Assembly: GCA_964510955.1 (NCBI GenBank) | Contig: CAZEDW010000050.1 | Coordinates: forward strand, 1 to 28,695 | DNA: 28,695 bases | Reading direction: 5' to 3' | From: JAFLCM01 sp964510955 | Lineage (GTDB): Bacteria; Planctomycetota; Phycisphaerae; Phycisphaerales; UBA1924 | Shown: positions 6,876 to 13,627 of the stretch, in pieces | Numbering within the stretch: position 1 is the first letter of the stretch | Layout: each line of letters opens with the position of its first letter | Program-made: the position numbers and the translations under genes | The notes under the pieces: model-generated | Databases searched by the model: none | The model's input: the letters and a program-made list of their open reading frames with translations, nothing else | What the model was told of the DNA's origin: nothing

Positions 6876-9389
6876 TTGCGTTCGAAACCGCTTTCATACC
6901 CGCTTCCGCGAATCGCTCTGGCACTCGGCGCGCTCGCATGGACTTCGGCAGCGCTCGCCCAGGGACCCCAGGACTCGCCCAAGCCCATCCCCCAATGGAC
7001 CTCCGACGCGCCGGCCGGCGTACCAGACGACGCACACGCGCACCCGCAGCCCGCCGACGGGCTCCGCAGCATCACCTGCCCCACCGGCTCGGTCCCCGAG
7101 GGTGAGCCCAACTGCGGCATCCCGACCGACAACTTCAACGGCGGGTGCAACTCCCAGCTGCAGTTCTTCTCCAACATCACCTGCGGCCAGACCGTCTGCG
7201 GGACCGCCGCCTTCAACGGCGCCGTCCGCGACACCGACTGGTACCAGGTCGTCCTGCCCCAGAAGAAGTTCGTGACTTGGACCGTCACAAGCGACTTCAA
7301 GGCCGTCATCGGCCTCATCGCGGGAACCAACGGCGTGCCCAACTGCGCCCTGGCGACCCACGGCATCGACCCGTTCGCCATCGTCTCGCCGGGCCAGTCC
7401 GGCTCCGTGACGGCGTGCCTGAACCCCGGCACGTGGTGGTTCTTCGTCGGCCCCGCGACCAATCAGCCCAACGTGAACTGCGGCGCCAAGTACTACGCCA
7501 ACATCTCCTGCGCCTCGGTTTGCCCCACCGGCGCCTGCTGCCTGACCAACAACACCTGCTTCGACGTGGCCGGCGTGCAGGCGTGCCTCGCCATGGGCGG
7601 ACGGTACCAAGGAGACTTCAGCTTCTGCGCCGAGAACGTGTGCAACCCGCCCGGCAACGACGACTGCACCCACGCCGAGGTCATCACCTGCGGCTCCTCG
7701 GTCTTCCCCGACCTCCGCAACGCCACGCTCGTCCCCGGCGAGCAGACCCCGATCTGCGCCCAGCCCCAGATCGCCAGCGTGTGGTACAAGCTGATCGGCA
7801 CCGGCAACCCCGTCAGTGTCACCACCTGCGACTCGTACAACCTCGACCCCGGCGCCAAGGACTCCATCCTCGGCGTGTACCTGGCCAACGGCTCGTGCAC
7901 CAGCATGACGCTCATCGGGTGCAGCGACGACGCCGGCTGCGGGCCCACCGAGCGCCTCTCCTCGGTCTGCTTCAGCACCTCGCTCAACTCGAACTACTAC
8001 ATCCAGGTGCTCCCGTTCTCCAGCGCCGACCGCGCCGTCTACAAGCTCGACGTCATCTGCCCCTGCAACAGCGTCATCCTGGGCGTCTGCTGCCTCCCCG
8101 ACGGCAACTGCATCAACGTCACCCGCTCGACCTGCAACGTCTCGAGCGGCTCGTACAAGGGCGACGGCATCACCTGCGCCCAGGTCACCTGCGAGAACAT
8201 CCCCTTCCCGCCCAACGACACCTGCGACGCCGCCCCGGTCCTGTCGGTCCCCGGCTCGGTCGACGGCTACACGCTCTACGCCACGCCCGACACGGCCGAC
8301 ATCCCCTCCTGCGGCTTCCCCGCGCCGGGCCCCGGCGTCTGGTACAAGGTGGTCGGCGACGGGCACGAGTTCACCGCCGACACCTGCTCACCGGTCACCG
8401 ACTACGACACCCGCATGCTCGTGTTCTGCGGCGACTGCGTCGCCGGCCCGCTCGTATGCGTCGGCGCCAGCGACGACGCCTTCGGAACCTGCGGCTCGTC
8501 CTCCCAGCTCACCTGGTGCACCACCTCCGGCCAGACCTACTCGATCCTCGTCACCGGCGGCGCCAACACCTCCGGCCACTTCAGGCTCACGCTCGCCCGA
8601 AGCCCGGCCGCCTGCCCCAACCCCGTCAGTTGCTCGCCGGCCTGCACCGTCACCTGCCCACCGGGAGCCGTCAGCGAGAACGAGCCCCCCTGCTCCCCCG
8701 GCTACATCGACGCCACCAACGGCGGCTGCACCTTCCAGGGCAACCCCCACGGGTCGATCACCTGCGGCCAGACCGTCTGCGGCACCTCGGGCACCTTCAG
8801 CCTCAACGAGACCACCTTCTCACGCGACACCGACTGGTTCAGATTCACCCTCCAGCAGCGCTCCACGGTGACGTGGACCGTCACCGCCGACTTTCTCGTC
8901 CAGGCCTACATCCTCAACGACGACTGCTCGAACATCGGCGCCTACGCCGGCGCCTACGGCAACCCGTGCCAGAACGTAATCTGCTCCGCCACGCTCGACC
9001 CGGGAACCTACAACGCCTTTGTGGCGCCCCAGTTCTTCCAGGATCAGCCCTGCGGCGGCCCGTGGAAGGGCACGCTCACCTGCGCCCCGACCAGCGACAA
9101 CGGCGCCTGCTGCCTCGGCACCTGCAACTGCGTCGTTACTTCAGAGAGCGCCTGCCTGCTCGAGCTCGGCGGCTACTACTGGGCCGGCCCCGCCACCACC
9201 TGCGCCCAGACGGTGTGCAACACCTGCCCCACCGACTTCACCCACGACGGCACCACCAACACCGCCGATCTCGTCCGCCTGCTGCTGTACTTCGGGCAAG
9301 GTCCACAGGCCGACATCAACTGCGACGGGCAGACCAACACCTCCGACCTCACCCTGTTGCTCCTGCAGTTTGGCAGGAACTGCCCGTGA
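6876..9389 (+). CDS. Secreted modular Cys-rich protein with dockerin-like C-terminus
   Basis: Exported protein of 837 residues, function unknown. TTG 6876 is preferred: GGAGAGG lies 4-5 bases upstream, and translation gives a clean signal peptide (RSKPLSYPLPR, a hydrophobic core, then ALA before QGP). The mature part is a mosaic. Module A (TCPxGxVxExEPxC ... DTDWY/F ... TWTVTxDF) occurs near 7071-7300 and 8649-8890. Module B (GxCCL ... C ... GxY ... C ... C, six or so cysteines) occurs near 7525-7650, 8080-8195 and 9100-9220. Module C (NDxC ... VWYK) starts near 7660 and 8215. The end holds two 12-residue EF-hand-type loops (DFTHDGTTNTAD and DINCDGQTNTSD), each followed by a Leu-rich helix, as in dockerin-like tails of secreted planctomycete proteins. 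A surface or extracellular role is likely. csrA follows on the same strand. Confidence 0.85.
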   Translation: MRSKPLSYPLPRIALALGALAWTSAALAQGPQDSPKPIPQWTSDAPAGVPDDAHAHPQPADGLRSITCPTGSVPEGEPNCGIPTDNFNGGCNSQLQFFSNITCGQTVCGTAAFNGAVRDTDWYQVVLPQKKFVTWTVTSDFKAVIGLIAGTNGVPNCALATHGIDPFAIVSPGQSGSVTACLNPGTWWFFVGPATNQPNVNCGAKYYANISCASVCPTGACCLTNNTCFDVAGVQACLAMGGRYQGDFSFCAENVCNPPGNDDCTHAEVITCGSSVFPDLRNATLVPGEQTPICAQPQIASVWYKLIGTGNPVSVTTCDSYNLDPGAKDSILGVYLANGSCTSMTLIGCSDDAGCGPTERLSSVCFSTSLNSNYYIQVLPFSSADRAVYKLDVICPCNSVILGVCCLPDGNCINVTRSTCNVSSGSYKGDGITCAQVTCENIPFPPNDTCDAAPVLSVPGSVDGYTLYATPDTADIPSCGFPAPGPGVWYKVVGDGHEFTADTCSPVTDYDTRMLVFCGDCVAGPLVCVGASDDAFGTCGSSSQLTWCTTSGQTYSILVTGGANTSGHFRLTLARSPAACPNPVSCSPACTVTCPPGAVSENEPPCSPGYIDATNGGCTFQGNPHGSITCGQTVCGTSGTFSLNETTFSRDTDWFRFTLQQRSTVTWTVTADFLVQAYILNDDCSNIGAYAGAYGNPCQNVICSATLDPGTYNAFVAPQFFQDQPCGGPWKGTLTCAPTSDNGACCLGTCNCVVTSESACLLELGGYYWAGPATTCAQTVCNTCPTDFTHDGTTNTADLVRLLLYFGQGPQADINCDGQTNTSDLTLLLLQFGRNCP
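7176..8782 (+). repeat. 26-base exact direct repeat inside the secreted-protein gene
   Basis: 7176-7201 and 8757-8782 are identical over 26 bases and encode ITCGQTVCG in both copies of module A. The flanking sequence is only similar. This fits an internal domain duplication with strong conservation, or gene conversion, of this segment. Confidence 0.8.
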
Positions 9390-9465
9390 CCCGCCCCGAA
9401 TCCCGATCCGATACCGAACCGCGCGCCCCGTCCACAGGAATTCCACGGTATTCCGGCGTTTCTCA

Positions 9466-9493
9466 TTGGCGCACCGCCCCCGCGTGGTACCAT
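9466..9493 (+). promoter_or_regulatory. Possible csrA promoter (TTGGCG-16-TACCAT)
   Basis: TTGGCG (9466-9471) and TACCAT (9488-9493) are separated by 16 bases and match the sigma-70 consensus at four of six positions each. Transcription would start near 9500, giving csrA a leader of about 75 bases. Confidence 0.4.
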
Positions 9494-9558
9494 CCCATCA
9501 GCAGGTGACGGTGAATCTCACGACTGGAGCCGGACGGGCAAGCCGGCCTCTCGTGAAC

Positions 9559-9571
9559 GGACAGGAGGTCC
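9559..9571 (+). promoter_or_regulatory. Hairpin with GGA loop over the csrA Shine-Dalgarno (putative CsrA site)
   Basis: GGAC (9559-9562) pairs with GTCC (9568-9571), exposing AGGAG (9563-9567), which is also the csrA Shine-Dalgarno, 3 bases before ATG 9575. CsrA proteins bind GGA in hairpin loops overlapping ribosome-binding sites. Further GGA triplets sit upstream within 50 bases. Negative autoregulation is inferred. Confidence 0.6.
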
Positions 9572-9574
9572 ACC

Positions 9575-9778
9575 ATGCTGGTCATCACCAGACGCGAAGG
9601 TGAAGAGGTTGTCATCGGCGACCCGCGGAACCCGCTGGGCGTCGTCCGCGTGGCGAGCATCAAGGGCGACCGCGTGCGGATCGCCTTCGAGTTCCCGCGC
9701 GAGGTGCAGGTCCACCGGCGCGAGATCGCCGAGCAGATTCTCGCCGAGCAGCCGCAGGTCGTCGGCAAGATCGGCTGA
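9575..9778 (+). CDS. csrA: Carbon storage regulator CsrA (RsmA)
   Basis: Small dimeric RNA-binding protein that represses or stabilises mRNAs by binding GGA motifs near ribosome-binding sites. The 67-residue product starts MLVITRREGEEVVIGD and has the conserved VHRREI segment (R in this segment contacts RNA) followed by the C-terminal helix AEQILAEQ. The loop after GD is longer than in E. coli CsrA (DPRNPLG), common outside gammaproteobacteria. ATG 9575 follows a strong AGGAGG site that is itself inside a putative CsrA-binding hairpin. In many bacteria csrA lies beside flagellar genes or fliW; here its neighbours are a secreted protein gene and frr, so its targets cannot be read from context. 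Confidence 0.95.
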   Translation: MLVITRREGEEVVIGDPRNPLGVVRVASIKGDRVRIAFEFPREVQVHRREIAEQILAEQPQVVGKIG

Positions 9779-9834
9779 ACCCGGCAGTTGAAAGCCCCGG
9801 ACGCGTTCCAGGCCCCGGCAACGCCCGTGATCGG

Positions 9835-9840
9835 TATCAT
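9835..9840 (+). promoter_or_regulatory. Possible -10 box (TATCAT) for frr
   Basis: TATCAT preceded by GG lies 50 bases before the frr start. No clear -35 is visible. It would allow frr to be expressed separately from csrA. Confidence 0.3.
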
Positions 9841-9890
9841 CGTCTCCCCCCGCCCGCGGCCCCCGCCGCGCGGCCCGGAGATGAACCGCC

Positions 9891-10463
9891 ATGTCCCACA
9901 CCCCCGCCAGCATCCTCAACGACGCCAAGACCTCCATGGACAAGGCCCTGGAGTACCTCAAGCACGAGCTCAAGGGCATCCGCACCGGCCGCGCCTCGCC
10001 GGCCCTGGTGGAGTTCGTCAAGGTCGACTACTACGGCTCACCGACCGACCTCAAGTCGCTCGCCGCCGTCAGCGTCTCCGAGGCCACCCAGCTCGTCATC
10101 AAGCCCTTCGACGCCGGCGCGCTGCACGAGATCAAGAAGGCGATCGAGGCCGCGAACCTCGGGCTCAACCCGATGGTCGACGGCAAGATGCTCCGCGTCA
10201 ACGTCCCATCGCTCTCGGGCGACCGGCGCAAGCAGCTCGTGGCACAGGTGAAGAAGCTCGGCGAAGACAGCAAGGTCGCCGTCCGCAACATCCGCCGCGA
10301 CGCCAACAAGCACATCGACGTGCTCGAAAAAGACAAGACGCAGCACGTCTCCGAAGACCAGCTCAAGGACCTCAAGGACAAAGTCCAGGACCTTCTGAAA
10401 AAGCACGAGACCGCCATCGACGAGGCCGTCGCGGCCAAGAGCAAGGAAGTCGAGCAGGTCTGA
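9891..10463 (+). CDS. frr: Ribosome recycling factor
   Basis: Releases ribosomal subunits from mRNA after termination, together with EF-G. The protein has 190 residues, close to the family standard of 185. The hallmark segment is present (LKGIRTGRASPALVEFV), followed by the central beta domain with VDYYGSPTDL and LVIKPFD, then GLNPMVDGKMLRVNVPSLSGDRRKQL and the conserved VRNIRRDAN, and the long C-terminal helix. ATG 9891 has GGAG about 11 bases upstream. In many bacteria frr follows pyrH or tsf; here it stands alone after csrA, 112 bases apart. It ends 23 bases from the stop of the opposing PHP-glycosyltransferase gene. Confidence 0.97.
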   Translation: MSHTPASILNDAKTSMDKALEYLKHELKGIRTGRASPALVEFVKVDYYGSPTDLKSLAAVSVSEATQLVIKPFDAGALHEIKKAIEAANLGLNPMVDGKMLRVNVPSLSGDRRKQLVAQVKKLGEDSKVAVRNIRRDANKHIDVLEKDKTQHVSEDQLKDLKDKVQDLLKKHETAIDEAVAAKSKEVEQV

Positions 10464-10486
10464 CCGCACCGCCCCAGGGATCTGAC

Positions 10487-12967
10487 TCACCTCAGCGGCG
10501 CGCCCGGCGCCGAGACACGCGCCGATCCCGGCCCGTCGACAGTCGTTTCGCGATCAGACTTCGCGTCCACCCCGGAGCGCCGCGCACGGGCCGGTCGGGC
10601 CTGCCCGTGCGCCCCCCAGAACGCGGTGAACGTGCCCGAAAGATCTCGATGACGCATGGCTTCCGAAGCAGCCTGGCTCATGGCGCTGCGCCGCCGCGCG
10701 TCTTGGATGAGCGAGAGGATCGCGCGGGCCCAGCGGCGCTCGTCGCCCGCGCCGTTGGTCCTCACGATCAGGCCGGTGGCGCCGCGGGCGACACTCTCGC
10801 GCGGGCCGCCGCGGTCGCTCACGATCGCCGGCACGCCCGAGGCCTGCGCCTCCATCACCGCCTGCCCCAGCGTGTCGGTGACCGATGGGAAGATGAACAG
10901 GTCGCTGGAGGCGTACAGGCTGGAGAGCTCGTCAGCGCGCCGTACGCCCAGGAAGTGGGCGTGGGCTCCCCGCAGAGACTGCTCCATCGCGCCACGGGCG
11001 GGGCCGTCGCCCACAATGACGAGGTCGGCGGGCGTGCCGGCGCGGATGCACCGCTCGCTCACCCGGCGCCACGCGCGGGCAAGCAGCGCGGCGTTCTTCT
11101 CGGCGCTGAGTCGTCCGACGTACAGGACCTTCACACCAGGGCGCGACAACCCCGCGAGGCGCGAGTCTCCGCGCTCCACACGGCTCCAGACCGAAGCGTC
11201 GCGGAACGCGGGGCTGAACCGCTCGGTGTCGATACCGGGTGGAAGAACCCTGATGCGCTGGCTGGGAATGCCGAGGGATCGCATGGATGCCGCGCACGAG
11301 CGCGAGCGGGCAAGTACACAGTCGAACGGGCGCAGCCCCAGCGGCCCACTGTAAAACACCCGCAGCCACCACCTGCACAGCGAGGTGAGCGAGGCGTCGT
11401 CGAAAAGACTGTCGATGTACGCAGGGAAATCGGTGTGGTACACGCCCACCAGCGGCACGCGGAGCATCGACGCCGCGACCACGCCGACCAGGCCCACCGG
11501 CCCCGGCGTCGAGACATGAACCGCATCGGGCCGCAGTTCCTCAACCCGGCGCAGCATCCTCAGCAGCGGCGGGAGCGACAGGGTGAGGCCCGGGTAGGCG
11601 GGCATGTCCGTGTGAAAGACCGGGGCAAGGTTGTCGACGTTGGGGCGCCCCGCCACGGGGCCCGGGGTGGAGGTGAGAACGTGCAGCTCGTGGCCGGCGC
11701 GGCCTGCGCGCCCTGACATGTCGGCGATAAACCGGCTGACGCCGTTGATGTCCGCGAGGGTGTCGGTGAACAGGCAGACGCGGGCAGACCGTCCCGCCGC
11801 CGAATCATCCGGCCCATCGCACCGCTCCAGCGCGCTGACCAGTGCGCGGTCTTTGTTCTGCTGGAACAGGGCGCAGACCCCCGGCAGTTGCGCCGCCACG
11901 GAAAGGCCCATCGCCAGGAGAGCACGGGGGAGATCCTCACCCGCCGAACCGGCCCCGCCATCGGTCCGGAACAGCCCCGATGCGCCGGCGTGGGCGAGCG
12001 CGCCCGAGAGATCGTCGACAAACGCCGAAAGCTCACCGGGATTCTCCATCGCGCCCGTCAGCGCCTCCATGACGCCCGCGAGCGATGGTTGACGCGTTGA
12101 GCCGGTGCGCCCAGCGCGCGGCCCGGCTCGCCGGGTGTAATGCTGGACACCCACCGCGATGATCTGATCGGCCAGCGCGGTCGGGCTCCCGGCGCGCCCG
12201 CCCGGCACGCCCGCGCCGGACATGATCCGCCGAAGAAACTCGTCCCCCCGTGCTTGGGCCGCGCCGGCCCCCGAGCCGCCGCCCTGTGCTGGGGATGCCG
12301 GCAACTCGGTCCACGTGCGCCCGAGGTTGAGCAAGGCATGGTCGTCCGAGCCAGCGGTGCGGGCCTTGTCCCACGGGCGGACCCACAGCGCCCGCATGGC
12401 GTGCCGGCGCTCCAGCCGCTGCACCCGCGCCGGGGTCAGCGCGCCGAGGAACCGCTCCAGCGCGCTGTTGTGGGCCGAGGCGTGGGCGCCGTTCAGGCTC
12501 TCCCATCCCTTGAACATCAGCACGCATCGCTCCAGGTGGCCGGGTGTGAGCTTGCCGTTCTGGCTGTAGAACGGGTGGGCCAAGGCGTGCGCCAGTTGGT
12601 GGCTGTGCAGCCAGTCAGCAAAGCGGTAAACGTCGTCGCGGATCCCCAGCCGCGCAAGCTCCTCGTGCTGCGACGGCGTGTGCCCCCACACCAGAACGTG
12701 CAGCCTGCAGCGATCCTCCGGGAAGCAGACCGTCACCTCCTCGCCGACGATCAGGTCCGGGTACCCGCGCTCAACCAGCGACATCACGCCGTCGATGCTG
12801 TCGTGGTCGGTGATCGTGACCAGGTCCATGCCCCGATCCTTGGCGGTGTCGTACACGCGCTCGGGCTCGGAGTAGCACTCGGAGATACCCAGCACGCCGA
12901 GCAACCGCGAGACAGGCTCGCGGCTGGCGCGACTGTGGCAGTGCATGTCCAGACGGGTGGGCGGCAT
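10487..12967 (-). CDS. PHP-domain / family 4 glycosyltransferase fusion
   Basis: 826 residues with two enzymatic domains. Residues 1-215 are a PHP metal-dependent phosphoesterase: DMHCHS (H9, H11), TITDHD (D54, H55), HALAHP (H127, H131), GSDDH (D208, H210). Residues 225-392 are an Ala/Gly-rich linker. Residues 394-780 are a GT-B glycosyltransferase of the GT4 type: DTLADINGVSR nucleotide-sugar loop, YHTDFPAY, VGRLSAEKN (R619, K624), and the Ex7E motif, here with Asp at the first position (D698, E706). A plausible reading, by analogy with sucrose-phosphate synthase/phosphatase pairs, is sugar transfer coupled to removal of a phosphate; the acceptor is unknown. ATG 12967 has no clear Shine-Dalgarno; an ATG at 12946 would cut into the HxH motif region. 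It lies 60 bases after the MazG-like gene. Confidence 0.9.
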   Translation of the reverse strand: MPPTRLDMHCHSRASREPVSRLLGVLGISECYSEPERVYDTAKDRGMDLVTITDHDSIDGVMSLVERGYPDLIVGEEVTVCFPEDRCRLHVLVWGHTPSQHEELARLGIRDDVYRFADWLHSHQLAHALAHPFYSQNGKLTPGHLERCVLMFKGWESLNGAHASAHNSALERFLGALTPARVQRLERRHAMRALWVRPWDKARTAGSDDHALLNLGRTWTELPASPAQGGGSGAGAAQARGDEFLRRIMSGAGVPGGRAGSPTALADQIIAVGVQHYTRRAGPRAGRTGSTRQPSLAGVMEALTGAMENPGELSAFVDDLSGALAHAGASGLFRTDGGAGSAGEDLPRALLAMGLSVAAQLPGVCALFQQNKDRALVSALERCDGPDDSAAGRSARVCLFTDTLADINGVSRFIADMSGRAGRAGHELHVLTSTPGPVAGRPNVDNLAPVFHTDMPAYPGLTLSLPPLLRMLRRVEELRPDAVHVSTPGPVGLVGVVAASMLRVPLVGVYHTDFPAYIDSLFDDASLTSLCRWWLRVFYSGPLGLRPFDCVLARSRSCAASMRSLGIPSQRIRVLPPGIDTERFSPAFRDASVWSRVERGDSRLAGLSRPGVKVLYVGRLSAEKNAALLARAWRRVSERCIRAGTPADLVIVGDGPARGAMEQSLRGAHAHFLGVRRADELSSLYASSDLFIFPSVTDTLGQAVMEAQASGVPAIVSDRGGPRESVARGATGLIVRTNGAGDERRWARAILSLIQDARRRSAMSQAASEAMRHRDLSGTFTAFWGAHGQARPARARRSGVDAKSDRETTVDGPGSARVSAPGAPLR

Positions 12968-12979
12968 CGGGAAGATCGC

Positions 12980-13003
12980 GGGGGGCGGGGGGCGGGGGGC
13001 GGG
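12980..13003 (+). other. G-quadruplex-type tract, (GGGGGGC)x3 GGG
   Basis: Three runs of six G and one of three G separated by single C lie between the MazG-like and PHP-glycosyltransferase genes, 13 bases upstream of the latter start. The G-rich strand is the template strand for these minus-strand genes. It fits the standard quadruplex pattern. Confidence 0.75.
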
Positions 13004-13027
13004 AGACCTTGCACTCAGCGGGCACCC

Positions 13028-13336
13028 TCAGTCTTTCACACCCTCCACCCTCTTGGGGTCTGTGTACTTGGTCAGCGCTTTCTCCAAATCCACGCCATGG
13101 ATGTTCGCGATCGTCGTCAGCCACGCGATCACGTCGGCGAACTCCTCCTCCAGGTTCGCCCGCTGCGCCGGCGTGGGCGACTTCCCGGGGGCGTTGTCCT
13201 GCAGCGCCGTGGCCAGCTCGCCCACTTCCTCGATCAGCCACATGAACGTGCCGGGGGTCCCGCGGGCCGAGTCGGTGGCGTGGTAACGGTCGCGGATCAG
13301 CTTCTGGAACGAACCGAATGTCAGGGGCTGGCTCAT
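13028..13336 (-). CDS. MazG-like nucleotide pyrophosphohydrolase
   Basis: Short all-alpha NTP-PPase of 102 residues, single-domain length. The Mg2+-binding motifs ExxE (E37, E40 in EEVGEL) and ExxD (E65, D68 in EEFADVIAWL) are present with the correct separation. Such enzymes hydrolyse (d)NTPs or modified nucleotides to monophosphate and pyrophosphate; the substrate here is unknown. The C-terminus ends YTDPKRVEGVKD. It starts 9 bases after the stop of the BFD-like gene, with no separate promoter evident, so the two are almost certainly one transcript. The PHP-glycosyltransferase gene follows after a 60-base gap containing a G-quadruplex-type tract. Confidence 0.9.
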   Translation of the reverse strand: MSQPLTFGSFQKLIRDRYHATDSARGTPGTFMWLIEEVGELATALQDNAPGKSPTPAQRANLEEEFADVIAWLTTIANIHGVDLEKALTKYTDPKRVEGVKD

Positions 13337-13345
13337 GCACGCAGC

Positions 13346-13573
13346 CTACCGCGGGCGCCGCCCCGCCGATGGGGGCCGCACCGTCGAGGCCGGGACGGGG
13401 AAAACCGTCTGCCCCGTCCGCAGCATCCGGCGGATGTACGTCTCACACTTGGTGCAGTCCGAGGCGCAACCGGTCTGGCATTTCAGCGCCTCAAACCCCC
13501 AGCCGTGCCGGTCGCTCAGGACTTTCAGGCTCGCAAAGGAGATATTGCGGCAGGCGCAGCGATCAACTCCCAT
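13346..13573 (-). CDS. BFD-like [2Fe-2S]-binding small protein
   Basis: 75-residue protein with the cysteine spacing C-x-C-x31-C-x2-C (C6, C8, C40, C43), identical to the ligand spacing of bacterioferritin-associated ferredoxin (Cys4, 6, 38, 41 in E. coli Bfd). Two further cysteines (C32, C36) are not part of that motif. The CRNISFASL segment matches the conserved N-terminus of BFD-type domains. Electron transfer or Fe-S sensing is likely, but no bacterioferritin gene is nearby, so a role in iron release is not supported. Residues after about 58 are a Pro/Arg-rich tail. The ATG at 13573 has no Shine-Dalgarno; TACAAT ends 8 bases before it, so the mRNA is probably leaderless. The gene is divergent from nadB. 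Confidence 0.8.
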   Translation of the reverse strand: MGVDRCACRNISFASLKVLSDRHGWGFEALKCQTGCASDCTKCETYIRRMLRTGQTVFPVPASTVRPPSAGRRPR

Positions 13574-13581
13574 GGCGAGCC

Positions 13582-13587
13582 ATTGTA
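13582..13587 (-). promoter_or_regulatory. -10 box TACAAT for a leaderless BFD-like transcript
   Basis: TACAAT on the minus strand ends 8 bases before ATG 13573 and matches the -10 consensus at five of six positions. No Shine-Dalgarno fits between it and the start codon. Confidence 0.6.
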
Positions 13588-13613
13588 ACCCGTTCCGGCC
13601 CCGCCCCGGCCCC

Positions 13614-13619
13614 TACGCT
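13614..13619 (+). promoter_or_regulatory. -10-like box TACGCT for a leaderless nadB transcript
   Basis: TACGCT ends 8 bases before ATG 13628, matching the TANNNT form of leaderless promoters. No Shine-Dalgarno is present. The same hexamer at the same distance precedes trpF. Confidence 0.5.
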
Positions 13620-13627
13620 TCCGCTGA

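Noticed and set aside
6894..8366. 490-residue minus-strand open frame
   Set aside because: Shadow of the secreted-protein gene; Gly/Val/Asp low-complexity translation without a domain.
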